The notes: generated by a model from the letters alone, not told the origin. DNA of 20,588 bases from Tepidimicrobium sp. (GCA_012839395.1 DUNJ01000078.1:1-20588), one strand, 5' to 3'. Counted from the first letter of the stretch, positions 1-7,637 are shown. Made by a program: numbers and translations.

Positions 1-225
1 ATTACTGACACAGAAGAAAATCTTATGGGGATTGCAGAGTTTTTAAGTGAAATTGGCGTAAGGGAGGCCCACCTTCTACCATATAATCCTCTTTGGTATG
101 AAAAGGAAGAAAAGTTAGGTATCGAAAGTGAGGCTGGGGAGCTTAAGGGCAAGAGATGGCAATGTTATGAGAAGATCAAAAAATGCAAAGAGATATTTGG
201 AAATTGTAAAATCTCAATAAAATAA
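1..225 (+). CDS. Glycyl-radical enzyme activating protein, C-terminal fragment (radical SAM)
   Basis: The reading frame is open from the first base and ends at TAA 223-225, so only the last 74 residues are inside the window and no start should be assigned here. The tail contains LLPYNPLWYEKEEKLG, which matches the usual end of pyruvate formate-lyase activase-type radical SAM proteins (LPYH-x-G-x-x-KYxxLG). These proteins use a [4Fe-4S] cluster and S-adenosylmethionine to abstract a hydrogen from the glycine of a partner glycyl radical enzyme. The CxxxCxxC cluster motif would lie upstream and cannot be checked. The GRE gene begins 21 bases after this stop, so the activase and its substrate are very probably co-transcribed. 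The identity rests on a short tail plus this adjacency. Confidence 0.8.
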   Translation: MTDTEENLMGIAEFLSEIGVREAHLLPYNPLWYEKEEKLGIESEAGELKGKRWQCYEKIKKCKEIFGNCKISIK

Positions 226-246
226 ATTTAAAAGGGGGATATTAAG

Positions 247-3219
247 ATGACCATTGGTCAAAACATTGAGAGAGGTTCTAATAGAACTGCGGATTTAGCC
301 ACAAAGGCTGCTTTAAAATTTATGGCTTTTTTCTTTAACAATTTTGAAAGGTATAGGAAATATCTTAAAACTACCGATGGATGGATGAATTTTTCTGTTG
401 GTATTAGAACTGAGGATAATACTGTAGCCCAAAGTATTTGGTTTTCTGAGGGAAAGGCCACTGTTAGAAATGGCGTAAAAGGTGTATCAGTTCAACTTGT
501 ACCTATGGATATAGATGTATTAAAATCCATTGCTTCTTTGCCACCATCAGAGGTAATGAATCTCCTTTTAAAAAATCGTATGCATACCATCGGAAACATG
601 GCCTACCTTCAATACTTTAATTTCCTAATCTCTGTTTTAATGAAGAATAAGCAAATTAAACAGATGAGAGCACAAAAAGAAATTTCTAACCTAGGCAAGA
701 ATAATGCAATCTCAGCAAATAATAAGAAGCTCCCTAAAAAAGAGTACCTGAAGGCAAAGGAGTCAGATCCAGGAGTTAAGTTTATATCTGAAGATCAATA
801 TCTTTCAAAGTATTCCATAGAAGATTTTCCTAGGTTAAAGGAGTTCTTAGATATTCATTTTACAAAGAGGCCTGAAATTTGCATTGAAAGGCCTAGTATA
901 CTTACAAAATGGTTTAGAGAAAATGGATTTGAGGAAAAGAATGATGGTACTCCTTGGGAACCTATCCTTCGCCAAGGCCATGCCTATAAGTATCTAATGG
1001 AAAACAAGAAACCTATTATTCGCCAAAATGATCTTATAGCCGGTACTACTAGCACTAAGGAAATAGGAGTTATCATTTATCCTGATGCTAGTGCTTCTTT
1101 AATTTGGGGGGAATTGCTTACAATACAGGACCGTCCCTTAAATCCCTATGATATAGATAAAAAAGATATTGAAAAACTTAATTCTGATATATTACCCTAT
1201 TGGGCAGAAAGAAATATAAGAGAATGGGTTCGTAACAAATATGGTAACCCAAAATATCAACAATTAGATGAGAGATTTGCAGTAAATTTCCTTTGGAAAA
1301 ATGTAGCTATTTCCCATACTATTATAGATTATCCAAAACTACTTAAATTAGGTTTGGAAGGCATAATCAAGGAGATAAAGAATGAATTAAAAAATAATCC
1401 TGAATCCGATGCTCTTAAAAAAGATACATTAAAAGCCATGATTTTATGCTGCGAAGGCATAATTGCTTATGCGGAAAATCTTTCTAAGGAAGCAAAAGCC
1501 TTAGCTGACAAAGAGACAGATATAGTACGAAAAAAGGAATTGAATAGATTGTCAAAGATATGTATGAACGTTCCTAGAAAACCTGCTACAACTCTAGATG
1601 AAGCTGTAAATGCAATATGGATCCTTTGGGTAGCTGTCCATATGGAAAATACAAATGCAGGTTTTTCCTTGGGAAGAATGGATCAATGGCTTCAACCATA
1701 TTTTGAATCAGATATGGAAAAATTAGAATCGACTGAAGAACGTGAGGAATATATTCATCATGCCATTGAATTAATAGGATGCTTTTATATGCGTTGCACT
1801 GATCATCTTCCTATGGTTCCTGATATTGGAAATCATCTTTTTGGCGGAAGTTCCTCAGATCAAGCTATAACCCTTGGAGGAGTTAATGAAAAAGGTGAAG
1901 ATGCAGTTAATGATATGACCTATATTTTTCTTAAGGTTACAGAAATGTTAGCAATTCGTGATCCCAATATAAATGCTCGATTCTATAATGGGGTAAATAC
2001 TGAAGCCTATTTAAGAAGACTTTGTGAAGTTAATGTAAATACTGCAGGAACTCCCTCTATACACAATGATGAGCAGGTTATAAACTCCATGGAGGAATTT
2101 CACTATCCAGAGGAGGATGTAAATGATTGGGCTGCCACTGGTTGTGTAGAACCTACTATTTCTGGAAAACATCTTGGACACACTAATTGCATGATGTTTA
2201 ATATGGTTGCTGCCTTGGAAATGGCCTTAAATAATGGCCATCATCCTTTAATGCGTTGGGATTTAGGCCCAAAAACTGGAGAACCTGAAGACTTAAATAG
2301 CTTTGAGGAATTTTTTGAAGCTTTTTCTAAGCAGCTAATGTATTTAGGAGAATTATCATGTAAATATAATAATATATTAGGGGAAGCCCATAGTGTATTA
2401 AGACCTACTCCAATGATTTCTGCTGCTATAGAGGGTTCTATTAAAAAAGGACGGGATGTTACTCTAGGTGGTGCAAAGTATAATTCCTCTGGTATTGCCT
2501 GTATAGGTTTAGCAGATATTACGGATTCTCTTATGGCCATTAAAAAATTGGTTTATGATGAAAAACAATATTCTTTAAAGGAAGTTTGCCGGGCAATAAG
2601 TAATAATTTTGTTGGATATGAAAAGATGCATAGTAAAATGCTTACAGATGCACCTCGTTTTGGTTCTGGAAACGAGGAAGCTGTAGCTATTGCTAACCGA
2701 GTAACTAGTTTTGTTCATGATTTCTTTGCTAATCAAAAGAATTTCAGGGGTGGACCTTATACTGTTGGATTTTGGTCCATGTCAAATCATGTAGCTTTTG
2801 GTACCCTTACTGGTGCTTTGCCCTCAGGTCGTCTTGCCTACAAACCTTTTACACCAGGTTTAACACCAGCAGCAGATGCCTCTAAAAGTCTTCTTGATAA
2901 TATACGCGATGTTGCCCAGCTTATACCAGGTAATATGAATAATAATATAGCCTTTAATGTAAAGGTTGTTCCTTCTGCCTCCGATTCTCATGAGGAAACA
3001 GTTGATCATCTTTATGCCTATGCTAAATCCTATTGTAATCTTGGCGGTATGCAAGTTCAATTTAATGTGGTTTCAAGTGAAACCATGAGGGCAGCTATGG
3101 CCAATCCAGATGAGTATAGGGATCTTATGGTGAGAATTTCTGGTTATAATGCGTATTTTGTGACATTAAATAGAGATATGCAATTGGAGTTGATAGAACG
3201 TGCAGAATATGGGCTCTAA
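247..3219 (+). CDS. Glycyl radical enzyme (eliminase-like) with N-terminal SCP2-like lipid-binding domain
   Basis: 990 residues; AAGGGGG ends about 9 bases before ATG 247. Residues ~195-990 form a full glycyl radical enzyme. The active-site loop ATGCVEP places the thiyl cysteine at Cys633 and the partner glutamate at Glu635. The C-terminal loop RISGYNAYF places the radical glycine at Gly966, 24 residues from the end, as in the family. The Cys-x-Glu pair and the lack of the Cys-Cys pair of true pyruvate formate-lyase favour an eliminase or decarboxylase (diol dehydratase, choline or isethionate lyase, hydroxyproline dehydratase group). Family members are usually about 800-850 residues. The extra ~190 residues contain an SCP2 sterol-carrier-like fold at ~44-132 (DGWMNFSVGI, then WFSEGKATV, then a hydrophobic helix), followed by a lysine-rich linker. 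This suggests a lipophilic substrate, which is an inference. The gene sits between its activase and a ferredoxin/AOR pair. An X-succinate synthase is less likely because no small BssB/BssC-like subunits are present. Confidence 0.88.
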   Translation: MTIGQNIERGSNRTADLATKAALKFMAFFFNNFERYRKYLKTTDGWMNFSVGIRTEDNTVAQSIWFSEGKATVRNGVKGVSVQLVPMDIDVLKSIASLPPSEVMNLLLKNRMHTIGNMAYLQYFNFLISVLMKNKQIKQMRAQKEISNLGKNNAISANNKKLPKKEYLKAKESDPGVKFISEDQYLSKYSIEDFPRLKEFLDIHFTKRPEICIERPSILTKWFRENGFEEKNDGTPWEPILRQGHAYKYLMENKKPIIRQNDLIAGTTSTKEIGVIIYPDASASLIWGELLTIQDRPLNPYDIDKKDIEKLNSDILPYWAERNIREWVRNKYGNPKYQQLDERFAVNFLWKNVAISHTIIDYPKLLKLGLEGIIKEIKNELKNNPESDALKKDTLKAMILCCEGIIAYAENLSKEAKALADKETDIVRKKELNRLSKICMNVPRKPATTLDEAVNAIWILWVAVHMENTNAGFSLGRMDQWLQPYFESDMEKLESTEEREEYIHHAIELIGCFYMRCTDHLPMVPDIGNHLFGGSSSDQAITLGGVNEKGEDAVNDMTYIFLKVTEMLAIRDPNINARFYNGVNTEAYLRRLCEVNVNTAGTPSIHNDEQVINSMEEFHYPEEDVNDWAATGCVEPTISGKHLGHTNCMMFNMVAALEMALNNGHHPLMRWDLGPKTGEPEDLNSFEEFFEAFSKQLMYLGELSCKYNNILGEAHSVLRPTPMISAAIEGSIKKGRDVTLGGAKYNSSGIACIGLADITDSLMAIKKLVYDEKQYSLKEVCRAISNNFVGYEKMHSKMLTDAPRFGSGNEEAVAIANRVTSFVHDFFANQKNFRGGPYTVGFWSMSNHVAFGTLTGALPSGRLAYKPFTPGLTPAADASKSLLDNIRDVAQLIPGNMNNNIAFNVKVVPSASDSHEETVDHLYAYAKSYCNLGGMQVQFNVVSSETMRAAMANPDEYRDLMVRISGYNAYFVTLNRDMQLELIERAEYGL

Positions 3220-3655
3220 ATTAAGGTCAACTTATAGAATCAATGATAAATGTACAGGATGCACAGTATGTGCCCGCCTATGCCCTGTTTACGCTATTTC
3301 TGGGGAAAGGAAGAAACAGCATCATATTAATGAAATGCGCTGTGTTAGTTGTGGGGTCTGCGGTCGTATTTGTACATTTGGTGCTATTGCTGATGAAAAG
3401 GGGAATCCTTGTACTAGGATCCCCCGATCTCAATGGTTAAAACCTGTAATAGATATAGATTTATGTACTGGATGTGGCATATGCGTAGAAATATGTTCAG
3501 CAGGAGCCCTTTCTCTATCTGACCCTAAGTTCCAAGGAGATATAGAAATAAAGGCTCAATTAAGTGAGCAGAAAAAATGTGTAGATTGTAAATTGTGTGA
3601 AGTTCAATGCCCCATGGAGGCTATAAAAATGAAGTTGCCGGAGGAAATACTATGA
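3200..3655 (+). CDS. Polyferredoxin, four [4Fe-4S] motifs; probable electron-transfer subunit of the AOR
   Basis: 151 residues from GTG 3200 (GGAG ends 10 bases upstream); ATG 3209 is an alternative. The start lies inside the end of the GRE gene (20-base overlap). Four CxxCxxCxxxC motifs are complete at Cys18-28, 48-58, 89-99 and 127-137, enough for four [4Fe-4S] clusters, with one extra Cys71. No signal peptide or membrane segment is seen, so it is cytoplasmic. The stop overlaps the AOR start by four bases (ATGA), a sign of translational coupling and complex formation. Size, cluster number and position directly before a catalytic AOR gene match the AorA small subunit of the Aromatoleum-type tungsten AOR, where such subunits stack into electron-conducting filaments. 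BamC-like subunits are a related alternative. The role as AOR partner is inferred from context; the cluster motifs are directly visible. Confidence 0.85.
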   Translation: MQNMGSKLRSTYRINDKCTGCTVCARLCPVYAISGERKKQHHINEMRCVSCGVCGRICTFGAIADEKGNPCTRIPRSQWLKPVIDIDLCTGCGICVEICSAGALSLSDPKFQGDIEIKAQLSEQKKCVDCKLCEVQCPMEAIKMKLPEEIL

Positions 3656-5535
3656 ATACACCCATATATTTGAAGATAGATTTAAGTACTGGAAAAAGTG
3701 AAAAATATATTGTATCTGAGGAATATTTTCAAAAATATTTGGGCGGAAAAACCCTGGCCTGTAAACTTTTACTTGATATGACTGAGGCTGGAATAGATCC
3801 TCTTTCGCCTGAAGCGATGATAATTATTAACACTGGGCCCATGAACAATACGGGAGCCCCATCCTCTAGCAGATTTAATTTATCCTTCAAAAATGTTTTA
3901 ACTGGAGGAATTGCTTCATCTAATTGTGGTGGACAATTTGGGGTGATGCTAAAACGTGCTGGATATGATGGACTTATTCTTACCGGCAAGGCTAATAAAC
4001 CCTCCGTTATAGAAATTGTGGATGGAGAATTTTTTCTTAAGGATGGAAAAGATCTATGGGGATTAGATATGGAGGAAACTCAGCAAAGGTTACCAAAGCA
4101 TTATGGTAAATTGGTGATTGGTCCTGCAGGGGAAAATCTTGTAAAGTATGCCTCTGCCGGATCTGGCGAAAGAATGGCTGGTCGTTGTGGTGCCGGGGCA
4201 GTATTAGGTTCCAAAAATATTAAGGCTGTTATAGCATATGGGACTAGAAGAGCTGAAATATTTGAAAAAGAAAAGTTTCAAAGGCATATAAGGAGATGGG
4301 TAAAACTTTTACGTGATCATCCAATGACCGGAGAATCCTTACCTAAGTATGGAACTGCAGGTCTTTTAAACAAGGCTAATGCCACCTTTTCTTTGCCTAC
4401 CCATAATTTTAAGGTCGGTCACAGTTCAAAAGCAAATTATGTTAGTGGGGAAACCTTAGCAAAAACACGATTGATTAGAAATAGTGGGTGTATAAGTTGC
4501 CCCATACGTTGTGAACGCCGTGTTAAACATAAGGGTAAGGAGATAAAGGGTCCAGAGTTTGAAACCCTAGGATTCTTTGGACCAAATATTGATTCAGCAG
4601 ATTTAGATGCTATTATAAACTTAAATTATATATGTGATCTATTGGGCATGGACACTATTTCCGTAGCTGCTAGTATCGCATTTGCCATGGAGCTTAAAGA
4701 TAAAGGAATTATGGATTTTGGACTTAGTTTCGGGGATCCATCCACGTTGGAAGATGCTCTTTATAAGATTGCAAATCGTGAAGGAATCTATTCTGACATT
4801 GCTGATGGAACAAAGGCTATGAGCGAAAAATATGGAGGAGAGGAATTTGCAATGCATTCAAAAGGCCTAGAACTTGCATCCTATGAGCCACGCCGTTCTG
4901 TAGGAATGGGGTTGGGGTATGCTACCTCTAATAGGGGTGGTTGTCATCTTAACGGTGGTTATCTGGCTTTGCTAGAATCGGTGGGTGTATTAAGTGTAGA
5001 TCCCCAGTCACCTAAAAGCAAGGCAGAATTAACTGTTCTTATGCAAAATGTTCTTGAAGCCGTTAGTTCCGCAGGATTTTGCCTGTTTACAGCTCAAGCC
5101 CATATACCTAAATTGTTTTTTAAATTAGGACCATACCACCCTATTACAAGGATGACAAATAGGATTTTAAAACATTCCGGGGGTCTTATTCGCTTATTAT
5201 TGAAATCTCTAAGTCTTATGAAATTTAATTCAATGCTGCTATTCCCCCATGCTGAAGCTGTTCGCCTTGTAACAGGGATCCCCATGTATACTGGTAGTTT
5301 CATTATCTTGGGTGAACGTTCATTTAATTTGGAAAGATTATATAATTTGCGAGAAGGCCTTGCTGCTAAGGATGATTCCCTCCCAGATAGATTAACCAAA
5401 ACCCCACAAATTGAGGGGGAGATGGATACTGTGGTTCCTTTGGATACTATGTTACCCCAATATTATAAGGTACGGGGCTGGGATGAAAATGGTGTTCCGA
5501 GGGAAAAGACGATTAAAAGGTTGGGGATAGAATGA
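3652..5535 (+). CDS. Tungsten-containing aldehyde:ferredoxin oxidoreductase family protein
   Basis: 627 residues from ATG 3652, chosen because GGAGG lies 7 bases upstream and the ATG overlaps the ferredoxin stop. An in-frame ATG at 3607 would add 15 residues that do not look like the family N-terminus. Hallmarks in order are SSSRFNLSFKN (~71-81), GGQFGVMLKRAGYDG (~93-107), the pterin-binding GRCGAGAVLGSKNIKA (~177-192), cluster ligands Cys280, Cys283 and Cys287 (CxxCPxxC), DLLGMDTIS, RGGCHLNGG, and a fourth ligand Cys477 in SAGFCLF. This spacing mirrors Cys288/291/295/494 of Pyrococcus furiosus AOR. The family oxidises aldehydes, or related substrates, to acids with a bis-pterin tungsten cofactor and passes electrons through one [4Fe-4S] cluster to ferredoxin. 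Here the preceding polyferredoxin probably takes them. Substrate is unknown; the neighbouring GRE suggests an aldehyde made in the same operon. No FAD subunit gene follows. Confidence 0.9.
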   Translation: MNTPIYLKIDLSTGKSEKYIVSEEYFQKYLGGKTLACKLLLDMTEAGIDPLSPEAMIIINTGPMNNTGAPSSSRFNLSFKNVLTGGIASSNCGGQFGVMLKRAGYDGLILTGKANKPSVIEIVDGEFFLKDGKDLWGLDMEETQQRLPKHYGKLVIGPAGENLVKYASAGSGERMAGRCGAGAVLGSKNIKAVIAYGTRRAEIFEKEKFQRHIRRWVKLLRDHPMTGESLPKYGTAGLLNKANATFSLPTHNFKVGHSSKANYVSGETLAKTRLIRNSGCISCPIRCERRVKHKGKEIKGPEFETLGFFGPNIDSADLDAIINLNYICDLLGMDTISVAASIAFAMELKDKGIMDFGLSFGDPSTLEDALYKIANREGIYSDIADGTKAMSEKYGGEEFAMHSKGLELASYEPRRSVGMGLGYATSNRGGCHLNGGYLALLESVGVLSVDPQSPKSKAELTVLMQNVLEAVSSAGFCLFTAQAHIPKLFFKLGPYHPITRMTNRILKHSGGLIRLLLKSLSLMKFNSMLLFPHAEAVRLVTGIPMYTGSFIILGERSFNLERLYNLREGLAAKDDSLPDRLTKTPQIEGEMDTVVPLDTMLPQYYKVRGWDENGVPREKTIKRLGIE

Positions 5536-5780
5536 TAATTTTAAAATATAAACCTGCTCTTTTTAAAATCAGCAAAATAGAATATGAAGAAATAGAGGCT
5601 AAAAATGTGAAAGATGTACTAGACCATATTAGAAGAACATATGGTAAAAAAGCCTACAAAGAGGCAAGTAGGATGCTAATTGTGGTAAATGGGGTTAGTA
5701 TTTCCCTATATAAGAATTTAAAAACAGAGCTTAAGGCTGGAGATATAATTACTTTTTTTCCAATATGTGGCGGAGGATAG
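5532..5780 (+). CDS. MoaD/ThiS-like ubiquitin-fold sulfur carrier
   Basis: 82 residues; ATG 5532 overlaps the AOR stop in an ATGA junction, so the two are co-translated. The protein has the length of MoaD and ThiS and ends in ITFFPICGGG, matching the family end (fPPvsGG), where the terminal Gly-Gly is adenylated by a MoeB/ThiF-type enzyme and converted to a thiocarboxylate. A sulfur carrier encoded next to an AOR is most simply dedicated to the dithiolene sulfurs of the tungstopterin cofactor. The extra third Gly and the Cys just before it (Cys-Gly-Gly-Gly) are less usual. No partner MoaE, MoeB or MoeA gene lies in the window, so those would have to be supplied elsewhere. The stop codon lies in the left arm of the operon's terminator hairpin. 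Confidence 0.82.
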   Translation: MIILKYKPALFKISKIEYEEIEAKNVKDVLDHIRRTYGKKAYKEASRMLIVVNGVSISLYKNLKTELKAGDIITFFPICGGG

Positions 5781-5812
5781 GATTTATACCGCGAAATTCT
5801 ATCCTTGTTTTA
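5775..5812 (+). terminator. Rho-independent terminator of the GRE-AOR operon
   Basis: An 11-bp stem (GGATAGGATTT at 5775-5785 with AAATTCTATCC at 5794-5804, one G-U pair) encloses an 8-base loop and is followed by TTGTTTTA. The left arm includes the stop codon of the MoaD-like gene. It marks the 3' end of the operon. Confidence 0.75.
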
Positions 5813-6176
5813 TATTCCTACCTATGAAAAGCTTATCATATTGCTATGATTAATTTAAGATAATATAGATGTCGAATATATTAAATGACAAACAAAATCA
5901 TCCGAATAAAAGGAGTGAAACCACTTAATATATTCTCTAATAGCAATGCAGGTGGGAAAAATTCAAACTATTAAGGATTCAGTTCTAAATCCTTAAATGC
6001 TAAGGAGCTAGGTATTGTCGACGGTACAAATTCTTCAATTTATATTATTGCGATTTTCCGCAAACTAGCACAAAAATAAAGGATTTTATGAGATTATGTA
6101 GAATATAGTACATAGCATCAATAGTTTTAGAAGCTACCTGTATAAATAACAGTATGGAAAGGGGTGGATCAACTCA
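5813..6176. other. Intergenic stretch before the CRISPR-Cas relic
   Basis: About 360 bases with no credible coding frame. I see a small hairpin (TTAAGGATT at 5971-5979 with AATCCTTAA at 5988-5996, 8-base loop, no T-run) and a 5-bp TTGCG/CGCAA stem near 6047-6063. It ends with a good ribosome site, AAGGGGTGGATC, that belongs to the dead cas10. Promoter or leader sequence of the former CRISPR locus is likely here, but I cannot point to it with confidence. Confidence 0.4.
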
Positions 6177-7229
6177 ATGTGACGAGCCATATACTTAGCT
6201 GCATTATTTCATGATTTTTAAAACCTTCGTTGAATAAGGTAAAAAATTGATTATAAATCATCATAACTTGAGGAATATCTATGAAAAAATAGTTCAGATA
6301 GCTGATGAATTATCGTGCAAAGAAGAAAAATATGTAGAAGATATGATCACAGATAGAGAACCTAAATATATAAGGCCTATATTTACTAAAATTATTGGAG
6401 AATCTAATCAGGCGGAAAATCATTTTTATTATAATGTAAGAACACTAAACCTAGATAATATCTTTCCAAGTAAAGATAAAGAGATAGATGTGGCTGAGGA
6501 TTATAGAATTCATTATGACAAATTTATAGAGGAATTAAAAGTTACGACCAATATGACCCAGTTAACAAGTGTATTGGAAAGGTATCTATGGTGTATTCCT
6601 ATCACCGATAGTGAAAGAAACTATGATATTTCCTTATTCAGCATTTGAAAAATTCAGCTGCTATAGCATTATGTTTGTACGAACAATATGAACAAGGTTA
6701 TTTATTAGAAGGAGATTTATATAATATTGCTAAATTGGATAAGGAACAGTTTATTCTAATAAATGGTGATGTTTCAGGGATTCAAGATTTTATAATGGAA
6801 ATACCATCTAAAGGTGCAGCAAAAAGTTTAAAGGCCAATTCGATATATATATATCGCTTATTACAGATGTAGTAGTTAGATATATAATAGATTCACTAGG
6901 ATTGAAGGAAGTAAGTCTATTATATAATGGTGATGGAAATTTTTTCATATTGGCATCTAATCATATGGAGCAGAGAATTGAAAAGCTCAAAGAGGAAATA
7001 ATGTATAAACTGATAACGGCTCATGATGGAGGTCTATATTTTGCTATAGATTATATCAATTTGAATGTACACGATTTCATGGACTTCCCTCGACAATGGC
7101 GAAGAGTCGGTAATGAAACGGATATTGAAATTGGATGTAGATAACCTTGGTTATATATTTGGATTTGGACTACAGAATAATGAAACCATATCTAGAATAA
7201 CCACGTTGAGCAAGATGATGGATTTTGCT
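6177..7229 (+). pseudogene. cas10: cas10 (csm1-like) relic of a type III CRISPR-Cas system
   Basis: Cas10 is the large subunit of type III interference complexes, carrying HD DNase and cyclic-oligoadenylate synthase activities. Its pieces lie in order but in different frames. ATG 6177, with AAGGGGTGGATC upstream, begins M-stop-RAIYLAALFHDF; the His-Asp of the HD motif is at 6210-6215, then stops follow. From 6247 comes the later HD-domain part (IVQIADELS), running to NYDISLFS at about 6645. There one missing base shifts the frame to KNSAAIALCLYE and INGDVSGIQDFIMEIPSKGA, a Cas10 signature. At the (AT)6 run 6843-6854 the frame shifts again to SLITDVVVRYIIDSLGLKEV and LLYNGDGNFFIL. Near 7080-7110 a deletion removes the Zn-binding middle and leads into LKLDVDNLGYIFGFG and TISRITTLSKMMDF. 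The GGDD cyclase motif is absent. The gene cannot make a working Cas10. Confidence 0.88.
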
Positions 7230-7637
7230 AAGCAATTTAAAGGAGCTAAATCAGCGTCTAAATTTCAACCTAAAGTTAGCGAATGGTATTTTAAAAACAA
7301 TAGGTATGGGCACGGTTATATATGTTTGACAGAATCCATGCTTACTAAGCTATGCGAAGTATATGGGCTAGATATCTCAAATATCGATAATAGAGAGAAG
7401 GTCAGAGGGTTGATATCAAGAAGTAGAAATTTTAGATACAAGGATTTAAAAGCACTAAATCAAAATTATTATGAAATAAGCAGGATAAGAAATAGAATAG
7501 TTCATACTGCGTTTTATAATAATGATAAATATTCATATAAAAAAGACATAGAAAGTTCTAGTATTTATTTAAAAAACGTAGAAACGTTGTTGAATTCTAT
7601 GGAAATAAATAGATTAAATGAAATTGTGCCTATATAG
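7230..7637 (+). pseudogene. C-terminal HEPN remnant of a CRISPR ancillary RNase (Csm6/Csx1-like), fused to the cas10 relic
   Basis: The open frame that starts in Cas10 sequence (LKLDVDNLG) continues without a stop into unrelated sequence from about 7227 to TAG 7635-7637. This part contains ISRIRNRIVHTAF. The R-x4-H at 7488-7505 (Arg-Asn-Arg-Ile-Val-His) is the ribonuclease motif of HEPN domains. CARF-HEPN proteins of type III systems, activated by cyclic oligoadenylate, carry HEPN at the C-terminus, and here the sensor half is gone. The simplest history is one large deletion that removed the end of cas10, any csm2-csm5 genes and the start of the nuclease gene, joining the two in frame. Whether the chimera is still translated is unknown; no ribosome site of its own is evident. 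A non-CRISPR HEPN protein is possible, but the setting between cas10 and cas6 favours this reading. Confidence 0.6.

Noticed and set aside
2241..2540. Antisense open frames inside the GRE, AOR, GerA, kinase and transporter genes
   Set aside because: They lie wholly within strongly supported genes, lack ribosome sites and give no family-like protein sequence.
247..3219. GRE as pyruvate formate-lyase or benzyl/alkylsuccinate synthase
   Set aside because: The Cys-Cys pair of formate-lyase is absent; no small BssB/BssC-type subunit genes are nearby, although a diverged X-succinate synthase cannot be fully excluded without a phylogeny.
3607..3651. Longer AOR start at ATG 3607
   Set aside because: It has no ribosome site and overlaps the ferredoxin gene by 49 bases; ATG 3652 has GGAGG at 7 bases and begins with family-like sequence.
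5900..6160. Possible degenerate CRISPR repeats upstream of cas10 (AAGGAGTGAAAC near 5911-5921; GTTTTAGAAGCTACC near 6124-6138)
   Set aside because: Each matches the 8632-8661 repeat only in one half and needs several indels; in AT-rich DNA this can arise by chance.
6247..7144. Three consecutive short frames (6247-6648, 6645-6872, 6902-7144) as separate small genes
   Set aside because: Their translations are successive segments of one Cas10, they begin at TTG without ribosome sites, and the frame breaks fall in the middle of conserved motifs.
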